Under the pieces are notes generated by a model. It was not told the DNA's origin and searched no databases. It was given only the letters and a program-made list of their open reading frames with translations. Shown here one piece after another: positions 9,825 through 17,691 of a stretch of 64,000 bases of DNA (position 1 is the stretch's first letter; every line of letters begins with the position of its first letter). A program made the position numbers and the translations under genes. Source of the DNA: Chitinophaga sp. SYP-B3965 (GTDB taxonomy: Bacteria > Bacteroidota > Bacteroidia > Chitinophagales > Chitinophagaceae); NCBI RefSeq assembly GCF_009647655.1, contig NZ_WJFD01000001.1, positions 2,418,001-2,482,000 on the forward strand. The letters are read 5' to 3'.

Positions 9825-10178
9825 CTATTGCAAACTTTCCAACTGTCTAAACACAGGGATCAGGGCTTTTCCATTTTCGGTGAGATTGTATTCAATGTGC
9901 AGCGGTTTCTCCTTTATGATATTTTTTTGCAACAAGCCCCCTTCTTCTAACTCTCTCAGGGCCATGGACAATGTTTGTTTATTCGATCCTTCAATTTGCC
10001 GGAGTAAACTATTAAACCGCAAAGGACTATCCACAGCCAAACGAAAAATTTCGGGCTTCCATTTGCCAGACAGCAGCTTTAAAAGCGTTTGTGCAGGGCA
10101 GGTTTTATTATCCTCTATTACTTTTTTAGTAGTCATAAAAATCTGACTTATTGCAGATGCCAGCTGAGACGTTGACAT
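9825..10178 (-). CDS. HxlR/DUF24-family winged-helix regulator
   Basis: 117 aa with the family pattern TCPAQTLLKLLSGKWKPEIF, RFNSLLRQI, TLSMALRELEEGGL and YNLTENGKAL. The conserved Cys near the N terminus (Cys27) is the redox-sensing residue in HxlR proteins such as YodB and HypR, which respond to electrophiles or oxidants. A second possible start at 10136 (MTTKKVIEDNK) is attractive because the -7 element TATTTTTG at 10191-10184 would put the transcript start at or next to the 10178 ATG. It is divergent from a DsbA-like oxidoreductase with 20 bp between the ATGs, so a shared operator and control of that gene are likely. Confidence 0.85.
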   Translation of the reverse strand: MSTSQLASAISQIFMTTKKVIEDNKTCPAQTLLKLLSGKWKPEIFRLAVDSPLRFNSLLRQIEGSNKQTLSMALRELEEGGLLQKNIIKEKPLHIEYNLTENGKALIPVFRQLESLQ

Positions 10179-10183
10179 TTGTG

Positions 10184-10191
10184 CAAAAATA
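10184..10191 (-). promoter_or_regulatory. -7 promoter element TATTTTTG for the HxlR gene
   Basis: Exact match to the Bacteroidota TAnnTTTG element on the minus strand, inside the 20-bp gap between the divergent HxlR and DsbA-like genes. No clear -33 TTTG is seen at the usual distance. Confidence 0.45.
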
Positions 10192-10198
10192 ACATTTT

Positions 10199-11101
10199 AT
10201 GGCAACTAATCCTTTATTGTGTGATCCGGAAAGTGGTGTTTGCGGGATGCCGGCACTCCCTGCAGACAGCCTGCATATTAAATCAGAAAAAAAGCCCATT
10301 AAGATCGTTTACTATACTGACCCGATCTGTTCCTCCTGTTGGGGAATAGAGCCGCAGTTACGGAAACTTAAATTAGCATATGGTGATGTTATTGAAATAG
10401 AATACCGGATGGGCGGTTTGTTACCGGATTGGAGTTATAATAGTGGCGGTATTAGCAAACCCTCTGACGTTGCGCACCATTGGGATGAAGTGAGCCTTCA
10501 TTACGATATGCCCATTATTGGCGATGTTTGGATAGAAGATCCCTTACCATCATCCTATCCCCCATCCATCGCTTTTAAAGCAGCACAAATGCAGGACAAG
10601 GAAAAAGCTATTTTATTTCTTCGAAAAATTAGAGAAATGGTTTTCCTGGAAAAGAAGAATATTACTAAATGGGAATACCTGGAATTAGCTGCTGGAAGTG
10701 TTGGATTGGATATGATTCAATTTAAAAAGGATTACGAAGGGAAGGCAAAGGAACTTTTTAACGAAGACTTGAAGTTGGGTAAGGAGCTGGGGGTTCGGGG
10801 GTTTCCTACAATGTTTTTCAGCGACGCATCAGGTAAGACGGAAATGGTTTATGGTTCTAAACCATATAGCGCTTATGAAGGTGCTGTGTTAAAACTTCTT
10901 CCTGAGGCAGTAAAAACTGAGTTTGATACAACCTGGGAGTATGTATTCTCTAAATATCATTCACTAACGGCAAAGGAATTTGCTGAATTGACAGGGATGG
11001 AAAGGAAGGAAAGTGAAAGGGTTTTGGACGAACTAACTGCAAACGGAAAGTTGGAAAAACTGACAACGAAGAATGGAGGAATCTGGCGGCAACATCCTTA
11101 A
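10199..11101 (+). CDS. DsbA-family (FrnE/SpxH-like) thiol oxidoreductase
   Basis: 300 aa. The thioredoxin fold starts at PIKIVYYTDPICSSCWG with a CSSC redox motif at residues 44-47, and the cis-Pro loop is GVRGFPTMFF. The helical insertion between them matches the DsbA/FrnE family. There is no signal peptide, so it is probably cytoplasmic; the N-terminal tail has two more Cys (8 and 15). The C-terminal 70 residues (LTAKEFAELTGMERKESERVLDEL) look like a small winged-helix extension. SpxH/YjbH-type adaptors for Spx proteolysis share this fold, but the role here is not proven. The divergent HxlR gene suggests control by thiol stress. Confidence 0.8.
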   Translation: MATNPLLCDPESGVCGMPALPADSLHIKSEKKPIKIVYYTDPICSSCWGIEPQLRKLKLAYGDVIEIEYRMGGLLPDWSYNSGGISKPSDVAHHWDEVSLHYDMPIIGDVWIEDPLPSSYPPSIAFKAAQMQDKEKAILFLRKIREMVFLEKKNITKWEYLELAAGSVGLDMIQFKKDYEGKAKELFNEDLKLGKELGVRGFPTMFFSDASGKTEMVYGSKPYSAYEGAVLKLLPEAVKTEFDTTWEYVFSKYHSLTAKEFAELTGMERKESERVLDELTANGKLEKLTTKNGGIWRQHP

Positions 11102-11214
11102 CAGACTCCTTATCCCTGGTAATAAACTGGCGCTGGTAAAAACGGTAAAGATAGTGGCAGGGATCTTTCCGCTTGTAGCCCAAACGGCTTTTGTTGTAGC
11201 CGAAAAAAGTATAT

Positions 11215-11742
11215 TTATGATTGCAGAACGGATTGGTGATTAAAATCAAATACCACATCATCTATCAATGCAGTGATGTTTTCACGTTTGACCTCATTAT
11301 AATCTGTGGTCGAAATCGTTTCACCACTTCGCTTTGCCAGCATGCTACCTGTTTTCAATAACAATTTGTCCATCCAGCTCAGTTTTTTGAACTCCAGTTT
11401 CCCTGGTAAGAAGTAGTATTTAATTTTGCCGAGCATGTCCGGCGGAACATTGGCCTTATAATAGCCTTCCAGTTTTACTTTTTCGTTGGGTGGAGTACCT
11501 GCTACAATAAACAGGTATACTTTTTTATTGGCCATCAATACCCTGTTCTTTTCCAGCCACTCCCGCATTTGAAGTTTCCCGATATAAATGCTGCTTCCCA
11601 GGAGGAGGTAATCCGCTACGGCCAGTTGTTCCTTTGTTTCCTGGCCGGCTTTTAGAACGGCGAGGCCCAATGCATCTCCCAGCCATTCAGCATATTGCCT
11701 GGTAGCCCCGTATTTTCCTTTAAAAATGACAATGCCTTTCAT
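11215..11742 (-). CDS. Flavodoxin-domain protein (HemG-like)
   Basis: 175 aa. The N-terminal MKGIVIFKGKYGATRQYAEWL is an FMN-binding flavodoxin loop, followed by LLLGSSIYIGKLQ and FIVAGTPP strands. The family includes menaquinone-dependent protoporphyrinogen oxidase HemG, but the sequence alone does not show that activity. The gene starts 10 bp after the upstream universal stress gene, so it is the second gene of that operon and shares its promoter with the TGA-N6-TCA sites at 12641-12674. This suggests a role in redox balance under stress or low oxygen. Confidence 0.75.
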   Translation of the reverse strand: MKGIVIFKGKYGATRQYAEWLGDALGLAVLKAGQETKEQLAVADYLLLGSSIYIGKLQMREWLEKNRVLMANKKVYLFIVAGTPPNEKVKLEGYYKANVPPDMLGKIKYYFLPGKLEFKKLSWMDKLLLKTGSMLAKRSGETISTTDYNEVKRENITALIDDVVFDFNHQSVLQS

Positions 11743-11752
11743 CTTGCATGTT

Positions 11753-12589
11753 TTAAGGGTGAGTGATAAATAAAGGGATATTTATAGTCCGCAGGATACT
11801 TTCTGCATCACTGTGGCGAAAGAAACGGGACAAACCACTTCTGCCATAAGCTCCAAAAGTAACTATGCAGTCCTGCCTGCGCATCAGCAGTGTGAGGAAT
11901 ACAGTAGCCGGGGTCCCCGCCAATACAGTATATTTTACATGATCATAATGGTGTTCCATATATTCTTTCAGCCGTTTCTCCTGTGGCATCGTTTCTACCC
12001 CCTTTTCTGCCACATAGATCACTTTTACAGGAAGATGCCTCAGTTCGGGGAAAAGCTGGGTGAACTGTTTTATGGCATACATAGAAGAAAAGCTGCCATT
12101 ATAAGCAAATAGCAGTTCTTTTACAGGAGTGATCATTTCCGGCAGTACTAATACCGGGCACTGGGCTTCCGCTAAAACATCTTTTACGAATTTTGGAGGA
12201 TTGGTGTCACGCAAGGCAGCAAAGGACGTATTATTAGTTATCAATAAAAGATCAGCAAACCTGCTTTCTTCTATTACTTCTGCAACCGGTGAGCCCGTTG
12301 CCTCATGAAGGGTGATCTTAATTTCACTGTTGTCACAATTTCTATGGAAGCGCTCTACATTTTCTTTCCGCTGTTTCTCCCTCTCTTCCAGGATGCCATC
12401 ATAGATCTCTTCATAACTAAATCCACCACCTTCAGGATAAGCATTGGCCAGGTATATATCCTGCCCTATAACATTCTCCAGGAAAATAGCTTTAAGATCT
12501 CCTTTGGTTTTCCCGGCTATATACCGGAAACTTTTGAGCTCTTCTTCGGAGAAGTGCGTGGCGTCAATAGCGGCAATTATCTTTTTCAT
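11753..12589 (-). CDS. Universal stress protein, tandem UspA type
   Basis: 278 aa, two Usp-like halves. The first begins MKKIIAAIDATHFSEEEL and the second has LLFAYNGSFSSMYAIKQF and ends with CIVTFGAYGRSGLSRFFRHSDAESILRTINIPLFITH. The G-(2)-G-(9)-S ATP loop is modified (GAYGRSGLSRFFRHS). This is one of four Usp paralogues in 15 kb. It heads an operon with the flavodoxin-like gene; a -7-like TATATTTT lies at 12619-12612 and two TGA-N6-TCA palindromes lie upstream of it. Confidence 0.9.
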   Translation of the reverse strand: MKKIIAAIDATHFSEEELKSFRYIAGKTKGDLKAIFLENVIGQDIYLANAYPEGGGFSYEEIYDGILEEREKQRKENVERFHRNCDNSEIKITLHEATGSPVAEVIEESRFADLLLITNNTSFAALRDTNPPKFVKDVLAEAQCPVLVLPEMITPVKELLFAYNGSFSSMYAIKQFTQLFPELRHLPVKVIYVAEKGVETMPQEKRLKEYMEHHYDHVKYTVLAGTPATVFLTLLMRRQDCIVTFGAYGRSGLSRFFRHSDAESILRTINIPLFITHP

Positions 12590-12640
12590 GTTTATTGGAG
12601 TTTATACTGCTAAAATATAATGCTGTGCCCCGTTATACCA

Positions 12641-12674
12641 TGACCACCCTCAAAGGATGTAATGATTGTCATCA
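12641..12674. promoter_or_regulatory. Paired TGA-N6-TCA sites upstream of usp and the divergent membrane gene
   Basis: TGACCACCCTCA (12641-12652) and TGATTGTCATCA (12663-12674) are perfect TGA-N6-TCA palindromes, 22 bp centre to centre. For the minus-strand usp gene the -7-like TATATTTT at 12619-12612 predicts a start near 12606, placing the centres close to -41 and -63. For the plus-strand gene at 12734 the nearer site is also about -41 from a weaker -7 (TAGATTCA, 12698-12705). Both are Crp-type activator positions. Confidence 0.65.
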
Positions 12675-12733
12675 TTGTATCCGCTCCGCTTTCTTAATAG
12701 ATTCAGTTATTATTTCACCTAAATCTTTTCAAA

Positions 12734-13252
12734 ATGCGAGGCAATATATTTTCTCCTGAGTATTTGATCTCCAATGGAATAGCCGCAGTGTTGCTATTGC
12801 TTACCTTCACCCGGCCGGCAACAGCCAGGTCATTATTGTGTATCCTGTTTACCGGAGCGGCATTCTTTAATGGCATTGCCGCTTTTATGCATCCTGAATG
12901 GTATCTGTCTTATGCTGATATTGCAGCAATTCCTTCATACGAACGGATCATTAACGGAGCTTTCAGCAGGCATATCACGGCATACGTATTGACCATTGCG
13001 ATAGGCCAATTGTCTATAGGGATTTTCATCGGTTCCAAGGGCTGGCTGCAAAAAACGGCCCTGGCAGGTGCTGTAGTATTTCTTCTGGCCATTAGCCCGT
13101 TGGGAGCGGGCGCCGCTTTCCCCTGTACAATTATTTTAGCGGCGGCTTGTGTGGTATTGTTGTTTAAGCATTCAAACGAAACATTGCCTGAAATATTTAA
13201 CAGCAGAGTTTTAAAGCACCGCAGGCCCATTGGCTTAGCATATCCGCTTTAA
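12734..13252 (+). CDS. Small integral membrane protein of unknown function
   Basis: 172 aa, not recognised. About four hydrophobic segments are visible (IAAVLLLLTF, LLCILFTGAAFFNGIAAF, HITAYVLTIAIGQLSIGIFI, AGAVVFLLAISPLGAGAAFPCTIILAAACVVLLF), followed by a basic C-terminal tail. It is divergent from the usp operon and shares the intergenic region with the two TGA-N6-TCA sites, so it probably belongs to the same stress response. It converges on the lipoprotein gene with a 3-bp gap. Confidence 0.6.
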   Translation: MRGNIFSPEYLISNGIAAVLLLLTFTRPATARSLLCILFTGAAFFNGIAAFMHPEWYLSYADIAAIPSYERIINGAFSRHITAYVLTIAIGQLSIGIFIGSKGWLQKTALAGAVVFLLAISPLGAGAAFPCTIILAAACVVLLFKHSNETLPEIFNSRVLKHRRPIGLAYPL

Positions 13253-13255
13253 AGG

Positions 13256-14272
13256 TTATTGGTATTGTATGTATATGGGCCGTGGGAATAGCCGTAATAC
13301 TTCTTCCGGTTCCATCAGGTGTTTTCCCTCAGAAACATCATTTTTATAGAAGAGCTTGAACCCTGTGTACTCTACAGGCTGGCCGGCGATCCAGCCTTTA
13401 TAGCTGTCGATCTTTTTAGCCGGGGAGCCAAAGCCATCCATATTCATAATGATCTGCACTTCCGGCTGTATTTTTATCGTTTTATAATTGGTGACCATAC
13501 CCTGTGTGAACCGGTGAACAACCAATACCTTGGGCGGTAACTGGTATTGCTGAACCAGGCTGGCGAGATAATCAGATGCATAGTTGATATCGGCGGCATC
13601 AAAGGTGCCGACGGAGGTAGAGGGTACTTTCCCGTTCTTCATGGAATATTCAGGATCTATGCCCAAATGAACATAAGGAAGGCGCAGATATTTGTCCAAC
13701 GCGGGGATTTCTTCCTGCAGAGTACCTAATCCCACCTGGATATCCAGGAATACGATGGCCTTTATACGCTGGGCCATCTGCAGTACTTTTTCAATTTCAG
13801 CATCCGGCATGCGCATCCTGTATTTACGGCTTGCACCGGGGCTGCTTTGTGCGGTAACAGCGATATAATGTAAGGCAGGCTGAACAGGGAATAAAGTATC
13901 CGCCTTTTCCCATTTGTTAACTTCTCCTGCAAGTTTTTCCAGCATTTCGTCCGGCGGAAGTTCTCCCAGGATGCCCATCCGGGAGGAATAGAGATTTCCA
14001 TAATAAGCAACGATCCGCTTGTAAGGCAGGATTGCTCCGGGCAAGGGTCTCCCTGTTGGCACCTGCCATTTTTCGGTAGGTTTGTCATGTAGCAGATATT
14101 GGATCTGCCGTTTGTATTGATCTGCAGTATCCGGAACGGGAACCGCTATGGTATCTGCAATAGCTACTTTCCTTTCTTTTCCCACCCGGCGTGGGCTGAT
14201 CTGGCTATTGTCTGGTAATGCGTTGCAGGAAATAAACAATAAACAGCAAGAGAGTAATAAGGTGATATTCAT
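13256..14272 (-). CDS. Putative lipoprotein of unknown function, TIM-barrel-like
   Basis: 338 aa from the chosen start MNITLLLSCCLLFISCNA, which gives a lipoprotein signal with Cys at the FISC lipobox; the longer frame begins seven codons earlier. The body has alternating beta/alpha character (IVAYYGNLYS, HYIAVTAQ, AIVFLDIQVG, VHLGIDPEYSM, VLVVHRFTQGMV, IIMNMDGFG) that could form a barrel with acidic loop residues. I do not recognise a named family. It is the third gene of an operon with a DUF2267 gene and another lipoprotein gene. Confidence 0.6.
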   Translation of the reverse strand: MNITLLLSCCLLFISCNALPDNSQISPRRVGKERKVAIADTIAVPVPDTADQYKRQIQYLLHDKPTEKWQVPTGRPLPGAILPYKRIVAYYGNLYSSRMGILGELPPDEMLEKLAGEVNKWEKADTLFPVQPALHYIAVTAQSSPGASRKYRMRMPDAEIEKVLQMAQRIKAIVFLDIQVGLGTLQEEIPALDKYLRLPYVHLGIDPEYSMKNGKVPSTSVGTFDAADINYASDYLASLVQQYQLPPKVLVVHRFTQGMVTNYKTIKIQPEVQIIMNMDGFGSPAKKIDSYKGWIAGQPVEYTGFKLFYKNDVSEGKHLMEPEEVLRLFPRPIYIQYQ

Positions 14273-14302
14273 CGGGCAATGATTTAATTCCAATACAAGT
14301 AT

Positions 14303-14755
14303 TCAGATGCGGTTGGCTATTAATGAAATAATGGACATGCGGAGTTTATGCGGCAGTTCATGCAGTATATCGCTCATTTCTCCTCCGGAAACATAGCGGA
14401 GCAGTACTTTGAAAACCGCAGCTATTGGCTGGTTAGCTGTAATCATGTTACCGAAGTCGTGTTCTGCAGGCAGGCCATCCAGGTGTAACACATCCAGTTT
14501 AAATTCTTCCCAGGTACTTGCTGTTTCCTTTTCGCAAAGTGTCCACCCATCCACATAAACGCCTTTAATCATCAAAGGAAGCTGTGAAATGAACTGGAGA
14601 GATTCTTCCGTGCTCAGGTAGTTCCTTAATGTATGCAACGTACTTCGCAAAACCCTTGCAGCACGCGATATATCCGTTCCGTCACCCAATTCTATGGCCA
14701 GTTCCTTCAGGAGTTGATTGCCCTTTATTGCGTGGTTATCGTAGTATCCAGACAT
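14303..14755 (-). CDS. DUF2267 protein
   Basis: 150 aa. The pattern AARVLRSTLHTLRNYLSTEESLQFISQLP followed by GVYVDGW and a second helical half (AVFKVLLRYVSGGEMSDILHELP) matches DUF2267, a helical family often located near stress genes. The biochemical role is unknown. The gene lies between two lipoprotein genes in a minus-strand operon (gaps about 30 and 34 bp). Confidence 0.75.
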   Translation of the reverse strand: MSGYYDNHAIKGNQLLKELAIELGDGTDISRAARVLRSTLHTLRNYLSTEESLQFISQLPLMIKGVYVDGWTLCEKETASTWEEFKLDVLHLDGLPAEHDFGNMITANQPIAAVFKVLLRYVSGGEMSDILHELPHKLRMSIISLIANRI

Positions 14756-14789
14756 TGTATTTTATTTATATGATAAAAGATAAGTGTTG

Positions 14790-15392
14790 TCAAAAATGCC
14801 GCTTCAGCACCTTGTGCTTAACCATACATTTAACCACCACCCGGCCATATTCATGAGAAAGTTTTTCAATCGATAAGGGATGAAAAGTGGTGGTTTGAAC
14901 GGCATACAGCCTGGAGCCGCTGGCCACATCATAAAAACTGGTTTCCCAGGCGTATTTAATCCCTTCCTGGTAAAAGTCCGGTGCGTAAAGGCCAAAGTAC
15001 ATGGTGTTGTAATAGTCCGTCAACAGATGATAAAGACTGCCAGGCATTAAGAAACCTTCGGTTGTTTTGTTTAGCAGCACAATAGTCAGTACACCGTCTA
15101 TCCCTTTTTCCCGGAATTGTTGTAAAGCATCCTTGTCCTCTGTTTTTGTGAATTGCATGGCATCAATGTTACCAAGAGATCTGATAGCATGGTATCCTAA
15201 ACGTTGCAAATCTCCTGCCACATGTTCTTCCATTCTTTCCCGCATAACCGTATCAGGCATTAAACCTAATACCAGGATCGTCTTTCCCGTTTTTGCCGGT
15301 TGTGCGTCCGACCTCCAGTAACCGGTAATATTAGTTGAATAACAACTGCTCAGCAGTACAATTGGCAGCAATAAGAAGAAATAATGCTTCAT
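14790..15392 (-). CDS. Putative lipoprotein, DUF4136-like
   Basis: 200 aa with signal and lipobox MKHYFFLLLPIVLLSSC (Cys17). The core contains KTILVLGLMPDTVMRERMEEHVAGDLQRLGYHA and GIDGVLTIVLL, which resemble small periplasmic lipoproteins of the DUF4136/LPS-assembly-like fold; the assignment is tentative. It is the first gene of the operon with DUF2267. The intergenic region upstream holds TGA-N6-TCA sites. Confidence 0.6.
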   Translation of the reverse strand: MKHYFFLLLPIVLLSSCYSTNITGYWRSDAQPAKTGKTILVLGLMPDTVMRERMEEHVAGDLQRLGYHAIRSLGNIDAMQFTKTEDKDALQQFREKGIDGVLTIVLLNKTTEGFLMPGSLYHLLTDYYNTMYFGLYAPDFYQEGIKYAWETSFYDVASGSRLYAVQTTTFHPLSIEKLSHEYGRVVVKCMVKHKVLKRHF

Positions 15393-15468
15393 AGTGATCT
15401 GTTTTGAAGTTCAGCATGAAGGTATTTCCCCTGGAACTGCTATAAAATGATGCTAATTGCCACCGGAC

Positions 15469-15502
15469 AGATACCTATCAGGAAAAGGTCTGATAGCGAT
15501 CA
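15469..15502. promoter_or_regulatory. TGA-N6-TCA site with a degenerate partner at 22 bp
   Basis: TGATAGCGATCA (15491-15502) is a perfect site; AGATACCTATCA (15469-15480) matches five of six fixed bases and lies exactly 22 bp upstream. The -7-like TAATTTCG at 15526-15533 predicts a start near 15538, putting the perfect site at about -42 for the plus-strand gene at 15556. Confidence 0.6.
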
Positions 15503-15555
15503 TTGTAGTCGCTTTGATGATGGGCTAATTTCGTATCAGATTAAAAACCTGAAAC

Positions 15556-15792
15556 ATGAAAACGCAGAAATTTAACATCACGGTGCTGCGGGACGGGGAG
15601 CAGCAGATCTTCCCCGTTGAAGTTAAAATACAGGGTATTAGTGTCAGCGTTTGTGCTAACATCTATGGAAGGGAGGTTCATTTTGTGGCTGATGAACATA
15701 ACGGCCTGCGGCCTGCGGCTGCGGAATGCAATCTTGATGCTGAATTACTTTACCAGGTGAGCAGGGCCATCCGGCAACAACGACCAGCTTAA
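15556..15792 (+). CDS. Small conserved-looking protein of unknown function
   Basis: 78 aa, not recognised. It starts MKTQKFNITVLRDGEQQIFPVEV and contains a short beta-rich body and a C-terminal helix. It lies just downstream of a TGA-N6-TCA site and 22 bp before a DUF2892 gene, so it is probably part of the stress regulon. Confidence 0.55.
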   Translation: MKTQKFNITVLRDGEQQIFPVEVKIQGISVSVCANIYGREVHFVADEHNGLRPAAAECNLDAELLYQVSRAIRQQRPA

Positions 15793-15814
15793 TCACCTTT
15801 AAATCTTTATAATT

Positions 15815-16024
15815 ATGAAACTCAATATGAGCATTCTAGATAGGCTGGCCCGCCTTATTACGGCTTTAGTGATCGGGTTCCTGTATGTCGCAGGTATCAT
15901 CTCCGGTACCTTTGGTGCAGTATTGTTTGGTATAGCCGTTGTTTTCCTCCTCACCAGCCTCCTGGGTGTTTGCCCTTTATACAGCTTATTTGGCTTTAGT
16001 ACCTGCGACAACAAGCGTGATTAA
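15815..16024 (+). CDS. DUF2892 inner-membrane protein
   Basis: 69 aa. The pattern MSILDRLARLITALVIG, two hydrophobic helices and the GVCPLYSLFGFSTC tail match the DUF2892 family, also found fused to rhodanese domains (YgaP). CPLY and the terminal Cys are the conserved thiols. The function is unknown; sulfur or redox stress is the usual guess. It follows the 78-aa gene in the same direction and ends before a bidirectional terminator. Confidence 0.8.
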   Translation: MKLNMSILDRLARLITALVIGFLYVAGIISGTFGAVLFGIAVVFLLTSLLGVCPLYSLFGFSTCDNKRD

Positions 16025-16098
16025 CTGGCTGATGAAGCTTTATGAAATATTCATTCTGCATTAACACTGTTCTGGTATCGATTATTGTTCTCCAAAAT

Positions 16099-16127
16099 AA
16101 AGCCAGCTTTTTTAGCTGGCTTTTATT
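16099..16127. terminator. Bidirectional terminator between DUF2892 and usp genes
   Basis: AAAGCCAGCT (16099-16108), loop TTTTT, AGCTGGCTTT (16114-16123), then T and ATTATTA. Perfect 10-bp stem between convergent genes. Confidence 0.85.
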
Positions 16128-16144
16128 ATTATATGATATTGTAA

Positions 16145-16978
16145 CTAGCGATGTGTAATGAAAACAGGTTGAGCCATCAGGTCTATTACAGGGCCAGCGT
16201 GGCTGGGTGAGAGGAAATTGGATACCATACTCCGCCCAAACGCACCCATTACCACGAATGTTTTCTTTTGCTCAAGCAGGTATTCAACCAGGCGCATTTT
16301 TATATGCTGATCTTCCAGCACCACAATATCCGTGTCACTATAATGGGCCTGCAGCCATTCATTTAACTTATGATCATTTGCAGTGGCATTTTTACCGGGG
16401 GATGTTACATTAAGGATACATGCCTTCCTGTCTGACAGTTCAGGGAAGAGATAAGTGAATTGTTTAATGGCATATACGGAAGAAGCGCTGCCGTCAAAAG
16501 TAAAGATGATCTTATCTATACCATCAAAGGTGTAAGGTGCTATCACTACCGGGCATTCTGCTTCAGCAAACAGATCCTTTATAAAGGAAGAAGGTGCCAT
16601 CTCTCTTTTGCGTATGAAAGAGGTTGCTACATCCACTATCATGAGGTCTGCGTAACGGCTTTCTGCAATTACTTCGTTAAGCGGCATGCCCACGTCCTCG
16701 TGTACGCCGTAATTGACGCCGCGGATCTCACAGGCATTTTTAAAAAGTGAGATATTGTCCACACAGTAGCTAGCTTTCACCTCCCCTACCGAAGCCCCGG
16801 GAATAGCAGAAGCGATGGCGGTTTCCCGGAGTTTTTCCGGTGTTCTCACTTCCGTCACCTCATTCTTCAGGAAAACACCGGTAAGTTTTGAATGGGTAAG
16901 ATTGCAGAGGAAACAGGCAAAATCAAGATTTTGAATATCCAGTTTAACTGCGTCTGTTATATAGAGTATCTTTTCCAT
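16145..16978 (-). CDS. Universal stress protein, tandem UspA type
   Basis: 277 aa from MEKILYITDAVKLDIQ; the longer frame adds 12 codons that do not look like Usp. The second half shows IIFTFDGSASSVYAIKQF and ends FVVMGAFGRSMVSNFLSPSHAGPVIDLMAQPVFITHR, the modified ATP-loop region. It is related to the other three Usp proteins in the window. It lies 60 bp downstream of hsp20 on the same strand, so it probably shares the hsp20 promoter. Confidence 0.9.
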   Translation of the reverse strand: MEKILYITDAVKLDIQNLDFACFLCNLTHSKLTGVFLKNEVTEVRTPEKLRETAIASAIPGASVGEVKASYCVDNISLFKNACEIRGVNYGVHEDVGMPLNEVIAESRYADLMIVDVATSFIRKREMAPSSFIKDLFAEAECPVVIAPYTFDGIDKIIFTFDGSASSVYAIKQFTYLFPELSDRKACILNVTSPGKNATANDHKLNEWLQAHYSDTDIVVLEDQHIKMRLVEYLLEQKKTFVVMGAFGRSMVSNFLSPSHAGPVIDLMAQPVFITHR

Positions 16979-17038
16979 AAAAGGGTGTTTTAAATAGTTG
17001 CAAAGTCCTGCCATAAACAGGCAGGATTTTGCAGGTAA

Positions 17039-17491
17039 CTAGTTAACGGAAATCTTCAAACTTTCTCCATTCGTTTTAGCATCTTCTTTCTTTTGCATTA
17101 TTAGTTTCAGAACCCCTTCTTCATAAGTTGCTTCAATTTTGCTTTTATTTACCGTATCCGGCAAATTGAAACTGCGCGAGAAGCTGCTATAGTTGTATTC
17201 CTTCCGGCAGAATTTTTCTTCTTTCTTTTCGTTTTTTTCCTCCATCTCCGTGCTGATCGTAAGAACGTTGCCTTCCAGATCAATCTTAAAATCTTCCTTT
17301 TTCATACCAGGGGAAGCCATGGATAATATATAACTGTCTTTGTCCTCACTGATGTTAACAGCGGGTAAAGTCAATAAAGCCCACGAACGGCTACCAAACA
17401 GATCAGTCGTCCATTCTTTCCAGGGTTTGAAGAAATCATCAAATTCAGATGGCAAAAGGCTGCCAATCTTTGCTAATGTGTGAGATGACAT
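17039..17491 (-). CDS. Hsp20 small heat shock protein
   Basis: 150 aa. The alpha-crystallin domain runs from LPAVNISEDKDSYILSMASPGMKKEDFKI to YEEGVLKLIMQKK, and the C-terminal tail ends LKISVN with the I-x-V motif used for oligomer contacts. It is an ATP-independent holdase. An AAGGAGG Shine-Dalgarno precedes the ATG, which is unusually strong for this group. The predicted -7 TAATTTAG (17552-17545) and TGA-N6-TCA sites upstream suggest activation by the same regulator as the neighbouring usp genes. Confidence 0.93.
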   Translation of the reverse strand: MSSHTLAKIGSLLPSEFDDFFKPWKEWTTDLFGSRSWALLTLPAVNISEDKDSYILSMASPGMKKEDFKIDLEGNVLTISTEMEEKNEKKEEKFCRKEYNYSSFSRSFNLPDTVNKSKIEATYEEGVLKLIMQKKEDAKTNGESLKISVN

Positions 17492-17497
17492 AATAAC

Positions 17498-17506
17498 CTC
17501 CTTTTT
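17498..17506 (-). promoter_or_regulatory. Strong Shine-Dalgarno of hsp20
   Basis: AAAGGAGGT lies a few bases before the hsp20 ATG (17491). Most other starts in the window have no such sequence, so hsp20 translation may be unusually efficient. Confidence 0.6.
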
Positions 17507-17575
17507 TAAATGTAAATGAATATGGAATAATCAATTTTCAATATCTAAATTAACCCCGTGTTCAGTATTGGAAAA

Positions 17576-17647
17576 TGATGATAGACAAGGGATATAGTGA
17601 TTATGGTCAGATGCTCCGGGGATCAGCCTGGTAACTGATAGCGGTCA
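17576..17647. promoter_or_regulatory. Cluster of TGA-N6-TCA sites between hsp20 and usp
   Basis: TGATGATAGACA (17576-17587, five of six), TGATTATGGTCA (17598-17609, perfect, 22 bp away) and TGATAGCGGTCA (17636-17647, perfect). For hsp20, a start near 17540 puts the first two near -41.5 and -63.5. For the plus-strand usp gene at 17692, -7-like GAGATTTA (17671-17678) puts the third near -42. Confidence 0.65.
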
Positions 17648-17691
17648 TTGCGCAGCACACTGGATTGAGGGAGATTTACTGAAAAAGCATC

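Noticed and set aside
17614..17625. Additional TGA-N6-TCA site 22 bp from 17636
   Set aside because: CTCCGGGGATCA keeps only one half-site; not counted.
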